Part shown: positions 23,893-35,718 of the stretch, in pieces
How positions within the stretch are numbered: position 1 is the stretch's first letter
How the letters are laid out: every line of letters begins with the position of its first letter
From: Calamus simplicifolius
Lineage: Eukaryota > Streptophyta > Magnoliopsida > Arecales > Arecaceae
Assembly: GCA_900491605.1 (NCBI GenBank)
Contig: UESW01001617.1
Location: forward strand, 208,923 to 272,922
Length of the DNA: 64,000 bases
Direction of reading: 5' to 3'
The notes under the pieces: generated by a model
Told to the model about the DNA's origin: nothing
Databases searched by the model: none
The model's input: the letters and a program-made list of their open reading frames with translations, nothing else
Made by a program: the position numbers and the translations under genes

Positions 23893-26800
23893 ATGGCAAC
23901 TCAAGCTGGTTCATCTTTTTCCGAAGGTCAATCTACTAATAGACCACCCTTATTTAATGGTTCTAACTATGGTTATTGGAAGGCTAGAATGAAAATATTC
24001 ATTCAAGCACTTGACTATGATCTATGGAGTATTATAGTCAATGGACCACACACACCCACTGCTAGAGTTAATGGCATGGAGATTCCTAAACAGGAAACGG
24101 AATGGGATGAACATGATAGAAAATTGGCACAACTTAATGCCAAAGCAATGAATGTCTTATACTGCTTATTAGATGCAAATGAATTCAATCGCATATCTAT
24201 TTGCATTTCTGCTAAGGAAATCTGGGATAGACTTGAGGTTACCCATGAGGGAACAAATCAAGTCAAGGAATCCAAGATTAACATGCTAGTTCATAAATAT
24301 GAATTGTTTAAAATGGATGCATGTGAATCTATTGCTGATATGTTTACAAGATTTACTGACATAGTTAATGGTTTAAAAAGTCTTGGTAAATCTTATGATA
24401 ATTCTGATCTTGTGAGAAAGGTCTTGCGTTCCTTACCTAGGACTTGGGAAGCTGAGGTGACGGCAATACAAGAGGCAAAGGATCTAAGTACACTACCCCT
24501 AGAAGAACTGTTGGGATCCTTGATGACTCATGAGATTCAAATCAAGCAACATGTTGATGATGACGAGTCAAAGAAGAAGAGAACTATGGCTCTTAAGATT
24601 TTTGAATATATGGAAGAGCCTCATGAATCCGAAGATGAAAGTAATGATGAGGACATGGCACTCATCACAAGAAAATTTAAAAGATTCATGAAGAAGAAGA
24701 AGTTTGAAAAGAAAAAGCCCTTTGCAAGAAAAGATGAGGACAAGGGCAAAGAAAAGGAAGTTATTTGTTTTGAATGCAAGAAGCCGGGTCACTTTAAATC
24801 TGAATGCCCTCAACTAAAGAAAGGCACCCGGAAGTTCAAAAAGAAGGCAATGATGGCCACATGGAGCGATTCGGAAAGCACAAGTTCCGAAGAAGAAGAA
24901 AAGAGTGAAATGGCCAATCTATGCTTCATGGCGGACAATGATGAGGTAAGTCCGAGTTTTCTTGATGACTTCACTTTTGATGAATTGCATAGTGCTTTTT
25001 ATGAACTAATGGATGATTTTGCGAACCTAAGTTCAAAGAACAAAGATTTGAAAACTCAAATGCAAAAACTATCCTTAGAAAATGAAAAGCATGTTGTTGA
25101 TAAAGAACTTTTGATAAAAGAAAAAGAAAGTTTGAAAAATGAAGTTGATAGACTTAAGCCTATAGTTGATAAATTTACTCTAAGCTCTATCAAACTTAAT
25201 ATGATTTTGGAAAATCAAAAGGCTGTTTTTGATAAAGCTGGATTAGGATATAATCCACTTAAAAAGCAAAAATCTTTGAAGAACATTTTTGTACATGCTG
25301 AAAAATCATTAAACATTACTTGTTTTAAATGTGGAAACAAAGGACATAAATCATATATGTGTAAATCTTCACATAAAAGAAAAAGATGATTTGGGTTCCC
25401 AAAAGAATAATGTTTAATGCATCTAACCATGAAGGACCCAAGAAGGCTTGGGTACCTAAAATTAAGACATAAATGTTTTGCAGGAGTGTCTTGCAGCCAT
25501 CAGACTGAAAAGAAAATGGTACCTGGACAGTGGTTGCTCAAGACACATGACGGGTGACAAAGATCAATTCATCACCCTTGAATCAAAAAGAGGTGAAGTA
25601 GTTACTTTTGGTGATAATGGTCAAGGCCATATCATGGGTATTGGTAAGATTCAAATTACTCCATCTACTCATATTGATATTTTATATGTTGATGACTTAA
25701 ACATAATCTAATAAGTATTAGCCAACTGTGTGACAAAGGGTTCAAGGTTTCCTTTGAAGCTTCTGTTTGCACTGTTACTAATCCCATTGATAATAGCATT
25801 ATTCTTGTTGGTAAACGCTATGGCAATGTGTACTTAATTGATTTAAGTAATTTATCTCCAAGTAATCATTGCTTAGTTGCTGATAATGCTAAGATGAATG
25901 AGATTGGTTGGCTATGGCATCGCAGATTAGGTTATGCAAGCACACACCTAATTTCTAAATTATTGAAAATGGATTTAGTTAAAGGTATTCCTAGTCTAAA
26001 TTTTGAAAATAATCGAATATGTGATGCATGTCAATTTGGAAAACAGACAAGAACTTCTTTCAAATCTAAGAATGTTGTTTCAACTACTAGGCCACTAGAG
26101 CTACTACATATGGACCTTTTTGGACCTACTAGACCACAAGTCTAGGAGGAAAGAAATATGGTCTAGTGATAGTAGATGATTACTCTAGATTCACTTGGGT
26201 AATGTTTTTGGCTCACAAAGATGAGACTTTCTCAATATTCATAAAATTTGTTAAGAAAGTCACTAATGAGAAAAACACTACCATAGTGTCTATTAGAAGT
26301 AATCATGGAACTGAATTTGAAAATCACTTATTTGAAAAATTCTGTTTTAAAAAAGGCATACATCATAACTTCTCTGCACCAAGAACACCGCAATAAAATG
26401 GAGTTGTAGAAAGGAAGAATAGGACTTTAGAAGACATGGCCCATACCATGCTATGTGAAAGCCAACTTCCAAAATATTTTTGGGCGGAAGCTATAAACAC
26501 AGCTTGCTACATTCTAAATAGAGCCCTATTTAGACCTATCCTTAAGAAAACTCCCTATGAACTTTGGATCAATAGGAAACCAAATTTAAGTTATTTTCAT
26601 GCATTTGGTTGTAAATATTTTATTCATAACAATGGTAAGGATAATCTTGGGAAGTTTGACGCAAAGTCTGATGAAGGTATCTTCCTAGGATATTCTACAT
26701 CTAGCAAAGCATATAGAGTTTTTCTCGGCTTCCTCTATAGTCTTAGGTTTATATGAGATACAAATGCAAGATGATTATTGATATCTCTCATTGATGATCT

Positions 26801-28477
26801 AGTCCTTACACCTTGAGATGGATCACCTATGGATGAGGTCCTTGGATGACCATAAGCATATCTCCAATCTCTAGAGATCTTGATCATTTTGGTATCAATA
26901 CCATCATCATAGGTGATCATCATCCTTAACTTTAGGTTCTTGATCTGACGATACATTTAATTTTATCAATATCTCTTTCAATCAAAGATGTATGTTAGCA
27001 ATGCAGGAAGAGTTAAACCAATTCACTAGAAATCAAGTCTGGACCCTAGTTGAAAGACCTAAAAATCACCCTATAATAGGATCTAAATGGGTATTTAGAA
27101 ATAAATTAGATGAAAATGACATAGTAATTAGAAACAAAGCTAGACTAGTTGCAAAAGGATATAATCAAGAAGAAGGTATAGATTTTGATGAAACTTTTGC
27201 ACCTGTTGCTAGATTAGAAGCCATTAGGCTACTACTTGCATTTGCATGTCATATGAATTTCAACTTATTTCAAATGGATGTTAAAAGTGCATTTCTAAAT
27301 GGTTTTATAATGAGGAAGTTTATGTTGAACAACCTCCTGGTTTTGAAGATCATGAATTTTCAAACCACGTCTTCAAACTACACAAAGCACTTTATGGTTT
27401 AAAGCAAGCACCTAGAGCTTGGTATGATAGATTAAGTAAATTTTTAATTGAAAATAACTTTTCTAGAGAAAATGTTGATAAAACCTTGTTTTTGAAAAGA
27501 AAAGGAAAGGATTTATTAATCGTTCAAATTTATGTTGATGACATTATATTTGGTGCTACTAACAATCTCCTTTGTCAAGAATTTGCTAAGCTAATGCAGG
27601 GAGAATTCGAGATGAGCATGATGGGAGAACTAAACTTCTTCCTTGGACTTCAAATCAAACAAGAGAAAGTGGGAATTTTCATTAACCAAACAAAGTATAC
27701 AAAGGAAATACTCAAGAAATTTGGTATGGAATCTGCTAAACCTCTTGGTACGCCAATGAGTCCCTCATGCAAGCTGGACAAGGATGAAGTAGGTAAGAAA
27801 GTAGATCAGAAGCATTACAGAGGTATGATTGGATCACTTCTTTATCTAACTGCAAGTAGGCCAGATATCATGTTTTCTGTCTGCTTATGTGCAAGATATC
27901 AATCTAATCCTAAGGAATCACATTTACTTGCTGTTAAAAGAATCTTTAGATACTTAAATGGAACTAAAAATGTAGGATTATGGTATTCTAGAGACTCAAC
28001 CTTAAAATTGATTGCTTATTCTGATTCTAACTATGCTGGTTGTAAATTAGATAGAAGAGTATAAGTGGGGTATGCCAACTTTTAGGAAGTAACTTAATCT
28101 CTTGGTTTAGCAAGAAGCAAAATTCGGTTGCATTATCCACTGCTGAGGCAGAGTATGTTGCAGCTGGAAGTTGCTGTGCTCAAATCCTTTGGATTAAGCG
28201 ACAACTTGAAGATTATGGTATCACACTTGATAAAATACCTATTAAATGTGATAATACTAGTGCTATCAATCTAACTAAAAATCCAATTCAACATTCAAGA
28301 ACTAAACACATTGAAATTAGACATCACTTTATTAGAGAACATGTAACTAACAAAGATGTTTGTCTTGAATATGTTAATACTAATGATCAATTAGCTGATA
28401 TTTTTACCAAACCTTTGAGTGAGGAGAGATTTTGCTATCTTAGAGGAGAATTAGGAGTTTGTGATCCTTTAGAATAA
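23893..28477 (+). pseudogene. Inner Copia gag-pol
   Basis: Gag 23893-25389 is a single open frame of 498 residues: UBN2-type region (YWKARMKIFIQALDYDLWS), Lys-rich middle, knuckle CFECKKPGHFKSEC at ~residue 297, coiled coil at ~375-435, and a second knuckle CFKCGNKGHKSYMC near the end. Protease WYLDSGCSRHMTGD is at about 25517. Integrase 25828-26730 shows HRRLGYAS, CDACQFGK, HMDLFGP and IRSNHGTEF (the usual second catalytic Asp is Asn here). A stop at 26395 replaces a Gln before NGVVERK. RT spans 26992-28064 (YVDDIIFGA, ASRPDIMFS) and RNase H runs to 28477 (LADIFTKPL). Frame breaks lie near 25389, 26140, 27310 and 28060. The integrase-RT linker is inverted (separate entry). Confidence 0.93.
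26722..26985 (-). other. Inverted segment inside inner Copia pol
   Basis: On plus this stretch makes no sense, but on minus it encodes the integrase-RT linker: WRYAYGHPRTSS, GDPSQGVRTRSS, NNHLAFVSHI. The outer Copia has the same block in normal orientation (GDPSQGVRTRSS at about 19500-19530, followed by NNLAFVSKIEP). Sense pol resumes at MLAMQEELNQF (26992). So roughly 260 bp were flipped in place. The end points are approximate to about ten bases. Confidence 0.88.
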
Positions 28478-28669
28478 TTTTCTAAAACTCTTAAGGACAA
28501 CAACTATCTAGACCTCAATAATTTCTTGAAAATCCCTTTGTCCAATAAGGAAATCTATCTAGAAATTTGATTCATTGTTTCCCCAATTATTAAGGAACAC
28601 TTATCTAGAATTTGATGATTAATTTGATCAGTTTCAGATCCTTGAAATTTGATTTTTTCTCTGAAACTA

Positions 28670-28865
28670 TTGTGGAGTCGACACCTGCAGTTTGTGGAGT
28701 CGACACCTTCTTATTTTGATGTTCTGTCTGGGCAATTAGAGCCGACTCTAGCTTCTGTAGAGCCGACTCTAATTCGGGCACTGACAGATTCTCTGGTTCA
28801 GAGCCGACACCTCGTTTTCGGGAGTCGACTCTAAGTGGAACTAGTCAAAATAAAAAGGGCGGAGT
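28670..28865 (+). other. GTCGAC/GCCGAC word cluster before the third ORF
   Basis: Between pol and the third ORF, GGAGTCGACACC and AGAGCCGACTCTA words recur about six times. They resemble the words in this element's LTRs (22605-22915). It may be a regulatory or RNA-level signal for the downstream ORF; this is inference. Confidence 0.6.
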
Positions 28866-28976
28866 CAACCCCAAACGATTCCTATCGTCTCCTAAACCTT
28901 TTCCAAGCTGTTCCAAACTGATTCCAAACCCTCCAAATCCCTCAAAACCCTTGATTACTCATTCCAATCGAATCCC

Positions 28977-30376
28977 ATGGCTCCCAAAAAGCATGCTATC
29001 ATTGGTGGTTCGACTGTTCCGACGAAGCGCCGTTCAAATCGGAGGCAACCTTCGTCATCTTCTTCATCTGCCACTCAAGATGACTCTCCACCCTCACCAT
29101 CTTCTCCTCGAGTCGATCAATTAGCTGGTAAGGCCATTACTACCGGAAGAAAAGTTGATTTTAACTTTTTTATTTCGAAGGGCTTTGCTATTGGGCGGTT
29201 GTTGAAAGAAATGGGATGGGAGAAGGTTTGTTCTTTGGATATCCCTACTTACCCTGCCCTAGTGAGAGAGTTTTATAATGATTTATGTAGAGGAGAGGGA
29301 GGCTTAGTGAGTATTGTAAGAGGAACAAAGGTAATCATCACAGCCGAATCCCTTGGTAATCTATTGGAAATGCCTATCGTTGGCCTTGTTGAATATCATC
29401 ATGAAGATAGAGGAGGTGCACTATCAAGGATGTTAGGGAGAGAAGTTTCTGAGTTTGAGAAAATCTTGGCAAATTAACTTAATTTGGAACTCAATTACTT
29501 CACAATATCTGTGGAAGAATTCTATTTCCTAAAATCGGAAGGTTTGAATATGTCTCGGAGCGAGACGTCTTATTGATGGACTGCATTCTCACTGGTAGAC
29601 CTGTAAATCTTGCTGAAATGATGATAGGCTATATGGCGGAGGCAGCTACTAAGAAGAGATCTACATTGCCATATGGTATGGTTTTAACATTGATATTCAG
29701 AAGCCAAGGTGTACTTATAATGGACAATGAGCCACTAAGAAAATTAAGACATACAGATTACTATAGTGTCTCTACAATTCACCAAATGGGCTTTAGAAAA
29801 GAAAATGAAAACTGGATAAAAAGAGGACATGAGGCCAGAGCTGCAGAGGTTAGAGTTGAGGAAGTCAGAGGAGAAGACATTCCTGAATCATCTGCTGGAC
29901 CTTCTTCTGCTGGACCTTCTGCCGGACCATCTGCTAGACCCTCAGAAGCTGGACCTAGCTCTCAACTTCCACATCAGTCAGCATTGGCATCTGAAAGATT
30001 TTCTGAGGAGCAAATAGGTCAGCTCAGAGCTTTACTGGCTGAGTATGACAGTCAAAGATCAAATGATATGTGTAAATTAAGAGAGGAGTTCAATCAATTA
30101 AAGGATGAGATTAATTCAAGACTTGACATGATTTCGTTTTCAATTAGCAATTCCGTCGAATCCTTTAGCACTGATCTTCATAAAATTTTTGAAAGGATGG
30201 AAGGCATTGCAGACGGTTCTGAAACTTATCTTCATGCTACTAGTCAACTGAAGAAAGATATCGACCTCGCCGTCTCTCAAATTGAAGCTTGTCTTGAAAG
30301 TTTTAAGAAGACCCAAAAAGATGATGTTATGGAAATGATTGGACATTTAAAGAAAATTGTGTATAAGCATATTTGA
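28977..30376 (+). pseudogene. Inner Copia third ORF (plant transposon protein domain, coiled coil)
   Basis: The start MAPKKHA parallels the start of the outer third ORF. 28977-29477 encodes a Ser-rich head and the domain GRKVDFNFFISKGFAIGRLL, YPALVREFYND, ending at a stop. The second part, 29573-30376, continues it (CILTGRPVNLAEMMIGYM, LPYGMVLTLIF, KLRHTDYY), then a Pro/Ser/Ala-rich repeat region (AGPSAGPS) and a long coiled coil to LKKIVYKHI. Only a stop at 29475-29477 and a shift before 29573 separate the two. In SIRE-type elements an env-like or extra ORF sits here; I see no signal peptide or membrane segment, so envelope is not supported. Role unknown. Confidence 0.8.
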
Positions 30377-31052
30377 TTTTGATATTCAATCCTAGGTTGT
30401 ATCTTAGGATTTATTGCTTTCTTTCTTAGCATGTATCTAGGATTTACATACTTAAATCTGCCATTTTAAAATATATGTAATGGATCTTGCTTTGGAATAC
30501 AAATGTTTGAATGAATATTACACTTTTATTTCAAATTTATCTTTGATTGAATGTCAATGAATAAGTTTCCTATCTTTATGTTTATTCAAATCAACATTCT
30601 CGCTCTAATAACATTCTTTATTGCTCTTAAACTCACCTTATTGTTGATAACAAAAAAGGGGAAGAAATAAGTGTATATGCATATAAGAAAGACATATAAG
30701 ACATATATAAGAAAGAGAAAAAGAAAGAAAATGAAGAAGCATATAAGAAAGACATATATAAGAAAGAGAAAAGAAAGAAAATGAAGAACAATTCTGAGAA
30801 TTTTTAAAAAGAATTCAGATTATCTACATAGGGGGAGCTATTCAATGCAGGGGGAGCTTAATAAATTTCTCCATATAAAAATTAAATCATTTTGATTGAT
30901 GTCAAGTTTTGTTTATTATTATTCATTTTGAATATTGGCATCAAGTTCTCTATTAGGAAGTCTCTAAGCTTTAACAATATCTATAATTCTCAATTCAAAT
31001 AAATTTCTAATGCATATACTCAAAGTTTTTGTCATCATCAAAAAGGGGAGAT
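30377..31052. other. 3' untranslated region and polypurine tract, inner Copia
   Basis: Non-coding. It includes a two-copy purine-rich repeat (about 30678-30790, ATATAAGAAAGA words), two GGGGGAGCT words (about 30830-30860) and the polypurine tract AAAAAGGGGAGA at 31040-31051 just before the 3' LTR. Confidence 0.8.
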
Positions 31053-32443
31053 TGTTGACCCAATTGAGGATTTTGATGATTAACAAAACTATTTGAGTAT
31101 AATATTTGATGTTACTAATGATTTTGATTAAGTTTTTCAGATTATAAGTCTATTTGATGATCAAAATCAAGAGGCAAATCAAGTTCTGGTTTGAATCTAA
31201 TGTCAAGGTAAGATTGCAGACATTAGAGTCGACACATGGAATCATAGAACCGACTCCGAAAAACGGCACAGACTTAGAGTCGACTCCGGGACTGTGAGAG
31301 CCGACTCTATCAGAAACAACAGAACGATGGATTTTCAGGCCACGACTTAGAGTCGACTCCCAGACTGTTAGAGTCGACTCCAGAAGAATTTTGTGTCGAC
31401 CCCAGAAAAGTCAGAGACGACTCCAGATCGAGCGGATTAAATAATTTTGAGTTAGAGCCGACTCCAGAAAAGTTAGAGCCGACTCCAGAATGTCAGACAC
31501 AGCTCCAGAACTGTCAGAACGACTCTAAACTTTATCTTTATCTATTTTAATCCCAACGGCTATTGTTATTTATGGATCTAATCCTTTTTACACTTGCTTC
31601 TAACGGATAGTTTCACACTATTTATGGATTAATTGGATCTATAAGAAGAGGATTGATTGCATCCCAAGAGAAGAGAAGAAAGAGGCAAAAAGAAAAGAAT
31701 AGAGAAAATCCTTAAGATCCATCATAAAAGAAAAGAGGGAAAACTTGTAAGGAAAGATCATACTCATTCCCCAAAAGAAGAGAAAGAGATTCCAAGCCTT
31801 TGCTGTTCTATTTAGAAGAAATCTCAAGAGAAGGAAGAAGCCCTAGTTTTTCTGATCTTCTGAGTCTCAAGAGCATATTCAAAGGAAGATCCATTCAAAG
31901 GAAGAGAAGGAAGAAGCCACCAAGATCTGCGAATCAGGCTTTGGTTCCTAATCTCTTATTATTGTTTCATTATTGTATATTTGCTCATTGAAGGAGCAGT
32001 TTGTTTTTATAAAATCAAATACTGTTTGCTGGGTCAATCTGGTGATTGATTCAGTTGAGGCTGTTAGACTTGTGCAAGCATTAGCTTGTGGTTTTAGGTT
32101 TTGTGCTGGTGAGCCTTGAAAACCAGCTGGGTTCGTTGTGCACCCGGGAAAACAACAAGTTCGAGTTGTGAGCTTGCAAAACAACTCTGCTGTAATCTGT
32201 TTGATTATAGTATGGACCCAAGAGGTACTTGGGAGTGGACGTAGGTGTAGGTACACCGAACCACTATAAAATCTCTTGTGTTTGTCGTGATTGTCTCTTA
32301 ATCTTCAACTCTCTATTTATAGTTGCTTAGTTTTAAACTTGTGAATCTAAGTTTTTATTTTCGTTGGGGGTTATCTTTCAAAAGAGTTTAAATTTTTGAA
32401 AAACCCAATTCACCCCCCTCTTGGGTTGCTATCTGGACCAACA
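31053..32443 (+). repeat. 3' LTR of inner Copia
   Basis: Direct repeat of 22441-23832, one base shorter; all substitutions seen in the first 480 bases are transitions. Followed by target duplication GAACT. Confidence 0.95.
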
Positions 32444-32448
32444 GAACT

Positions 32449-33148
32449 TCTTCAACTTTGACTTCAACCATCCGAATCCTTACCTTGCTGCTATGTCTGA
32501 TGATCAAAATCCTTTTCAATCTGATCCACCCAATATGAATGCTCCTGGACCTTCTTATCGTAATGACAATCAAGGTCCTACTACTCTTCCTGTAGTACGT
32601 ATAAGTGATGATCAAATTCGCCTCATTATCAATGAATTGACCCTTGCCTCTTCTAGTTGAAGCTCTGGAGACAACGCTTCTTCTATCAATGATCAGACTC
32701 TCATTCCACATATTTCTTCTGTATTTGAAAACATATCTCAGTTTAAACTTATTCTTGAGAGACTTGTCCATGATGTGAACATTCTCAATGAAGAGTTTTT
32801 CATCACAATGAATCTATCATGGAGTGGATCCTAAAAGAGATTAATTTCCTAAAAGGTAAGCTTGAGAATTTTGAAACTAAGGCAGAGTGGGTAGAGCATC
32901 GAATGAGATCTACAGAGACCCAGACCCAGGATGCAGCAAACGCTGTTGACCATTGGAAAACAACCTTCTCAAGGCTGAGTCAACTCATGGAGACTTACAT
33001 CACTCTTTCTGCCGCCTCTGCGCCTGATGCTTCTTTTTCTCATCCGCACCTTTGGACTCCACCGACACGGCCTTCCTCCGACAAGCCTGAATCTTCAAAC
33101 AAGCCAAATGTTTCTTCAGTGCATATTTCTTCTTCTGATGACAAGTGA
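32449..33148 (+). pseudogene. Outer Copia third ORF, 3' part
   Basis: This is the continuation of 21523-22440 after the nested element. 32449-32660 encodes NFDFNHPNPYLAAM and a polar, Pro/Asn-rich stretch ending at a stop; 32819-33148 encodes a coiled coil (EWILKEINFLKGKLENFE) and a Ser/Pro-rich tail. The two pieces are in different frames. It corresponds in layout to the C-terminal half of the inner element's third ORF. Confidence 0.7.
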
Positions 33149-33565
33149 TTATGTTTGACTTATGTTGTAACCGTACTTAGTACTGTTTCTGTGATGCATG
33201 TTTATGACTATGTTTTATGACTTGAGACCATGGCGTGTAATGTTTGTATTACTCTATTTTGTATTGATCTGAATGACTGCTCAAATTATGTATGATTGCT
33301 TACATCTCTTTGATATATTATGCTTGAATTTATTGCAAAACTCTTCAAATTTCTTTTTGATTAATGACAAAAAGGGGGAGAAGATTATTGCATACATTAA
33401 GGAATGGAGTAAAGTAATAACTCCATATATTCAGGGGGAGAAAAAGAGTTCACTTATTCAGATTGACATGAGGAGAAATAAATGTCTTTCTGATTACACT
33501 CCTGTCTACTTCCTATATTTGCTCCTTGTGCTTAAAGGTGTTGTCATCATCAAAAAGGGGGAGAT
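33149..33565. other. 3' untranslated region and polypurine tract, outer Copia
   Basis: Non-coding. AAAAAGGGGGAGA occurs at 33368-33382 and again as the functional tract at 33552-33565, directly before the 3' LTR. An internal GGGGGAG word at about 33435 gives a third copy. Confidence 0.8.
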
Positions 33566-35713
33566 TGTTGACCCTAGATTAATTTTGATGATTACAAAAC
33601 AGATAGGCAACTCTAAGCTTGATACATGGAAGTTCGATCGCCTTGCAAGTAAATATCTGCGTGCAAAATTTCATTGGTAAGAAAGTACTTCATTTAATTT
33701 ACTTTGAATATTTTTATTAGCTTGGGAGTTAACTGGTTAGCTAGCTTATTATTCCATTTAACTAACTGGCATGACTTTCAGCTAGCTGTGAATCATTTAC
33801 ATTGCTTAGGCCGAACGATCTTGTATTTTAGCTAGCTGTTTAGCTAGCTTGTTAGCTAGCTGAAGGTTCTTCAGCTAACTAAAATGCTCATCACAGTGCT
33901 TGGCCGAACGCGCTATAAATTTAGCTAGCTGGTTGGCTAGCTTGTTAGCTAACTGGAATACGTCTTTAGCTAACTCCAGTTGTCTGGCCGAATAGTATTA
34001 AATTCTAGTTAACTGGTGAGCTAGCTGCAAGATTTTCTAGCTAGCTGACGTTTCTTTTAGTTAACTGCTTAGCTAACTATTTTATCCTGGAGCTAACTGG
34101 TTAGTTAACTATTTTTCACATGTAAACGTGTGGCCGTGCGATTTGAAAATTTAGTTAGCTGAAGAGCTAACTCCCTCTCTCCACTGGCCGTTTGCTTTCT
34201 CTGCTTAGCTAACTGGAAAGCTAGCTATCTTTTCGTTAGCTAACTGGGAAGCTAGCTATCTTTTCATTAGTTAGCTGGAGAGCTAACTAAGCTGGGCGGT
34301 TTTTGTACTATTTTTGAATTAGTTAGCTAGTGAGCTAACTTGCTATCTTTTATCTAACTGAAGAGCTAACTCCCCATATCTTGTCATTCCTGCAGCCGAG
34401 AGGTTCTCTTTTTTAGTTAGCTGGGGAGCTAACTGGCAATGAACGACACTTTCTCCTGACTCTTTTGTTTTGCCTGTTAGTTAGCTGGAAAGCTAACTAT
34501 CGATTGTTTAGTTAGCTGGTGAGCTAACTATGTGTTCTGTACCTTTTTGTCCTGGCCGTTGCTTTTGCTGTTAGTTAGCTAGAGAGCTAACTAGCAACAT
34601 GTTTAGCTAACTAATGAGCTGCCTCTGGATGTCTTTTTCAACTGTGGCCTCTATTGTGAGCTAGCTGACTAGCTAGCTGAGGACTTTTGCTTAAGTCTTG
34701 GCCGAATGGTTTCTTGCTTCAGCTGCCTGGAGTTATTCTTTCAGCCAACTACCGCCTGAGTTCTTGAGTTTGCTTTTCCTCTCTTACTCTCTCTCTATTG
34801 CTATTTTTAGCTACACTTAACTTTTGGATTTTGAATTTTTGCAGTGCTCTTCCTTCCTCAAATGGAGATCAACATTCAATGCTTAAGGGAAATATTTATA
34901 ACGATTATATTTTCTTCTCGTTTTTATTTCCATTTGTTCCTAATGTATCTAACGGATCTTTTTTTGTTGGATGATTATAAAAAGGTGGGATTTGAAGCAC
35001 ACCATGATGATTCGGAAAAAGAGTTTTTAAAGAGAAAGAAAATCCAAGAAAAGAGCTTATATTGCATATTATTGAGTGGTTGTTGCTGTGCATTCAAGTT
35101 CATTCATTGCTCCAAAAAGTCGTCCGATCTTTGAATCTTTTCAAGCAATTAAGACTTCAGCTGCTTCGACCTCGTTCATTTATTGCTGAGTTTATTGCTT
35201 AAAAAATTGTAAAGTATACTCTGAATATTTGCTCATTGTGGGAGCTTCTCTTTATCATTCCTTGATCATTTTTGTAAAAGGGTTAGTATTAACCCTGATT
35301 ATTTTGGGCTTCCTTGTGCCTTAAAACAAGAGGACTAGCCTAGATTTGGCTAGGGGTTTTGGCTTCCTTGTACCGTGAAACAAGAGGACTAGCCTGGTTT
35401 GGCTAGGGTTTTTGGCTACCTTGTGCCGTATAAACAAGAGGGCTAGCCTGGTTTGGCTAGAGGTTGTAATCGTTGTTATACGATTAGTAAAATCCCCATA
35501 GGTTTTGGGGAGTGGATGTAGGTGCTGAGTTTGACACCGAACCACTATAAACTTCTGTGTGTTTGTGGTTGTTTGATTCTCTATTGTTATCATTCTGTGC
35601 ACTCCACTACACCGCTGCAAATCAAAATTAGGGTTTAAGCACATACTTGCATAGTAATCAATTTTTTCTAAACCCAATTCACCCCCCTCTTGGGTTGCTA
35701 CATCTGGGCAACA
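33566..35713 (+). repeat. 3' LTR of outer Copia
   Basis: Direct repeat of 14200-16344. I count about 12 substitutions and one small indel over the first ~270 bases. Contains the same AGCTAACT hairpin array and terminal stem. Followed by target duplication AAACC. Confidence 0.95.
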
Positions 35714-35718
35714 AAACC

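Larger units (their letters stand above)
22441..32443 (+). mobile_element. Inner Copia LTR retrotransposon, nested in the outer one
   Basis: A 10,003-bp element with LTRs of 1,392 and 1,391 bp, starting TGTTGACCC and ending GGACCAACA. The target duplication is GAACT at 22436-22440 and 32444-32448. It carries gag-pol in Copia order, a third ORF and a polypurine tract before the 3' LTR. In the first 480 aligned LTR bases I count 14 differences, all transitions. It is a relative, not a copy, of the outer element: gag-pol is similar, but LTR bodies differ except at the two ends. Confidence 0.96.
14200..35713 (+). mobile_element. Outer Copia LTR retrotransposon (SIRE/Maximus-like), with nested element
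   Basis: It is bounded by LTRs of 2,145 and 2,148 bp that start TGTTGACCC and end GGGCAACA, with a 5-bp target duplication AAACC at 14195-14199 and 35714-35718. Between them lie a primer-binding site, gag, protease, integrase, RT, RNase H (Copia order), then a third ORF and a polypurine tract. The 10,003-bp inner Copia (22,441-32,443) interrupts the third ORF; without it and its 5-bp target duplication, the outer element is about 11.5 kb. Large LTRs, two zinc knuckles in gag of the relative, and an extra ORF after pol point to the SIRE/Maximus lineage. Confidence 0.95.

Noticed and set aside
30377..30860. Extra GGGGGAG words taken as a second LTR border
   Set aside because: No TGTTGACC follows; they are internal purine words before the true tract.
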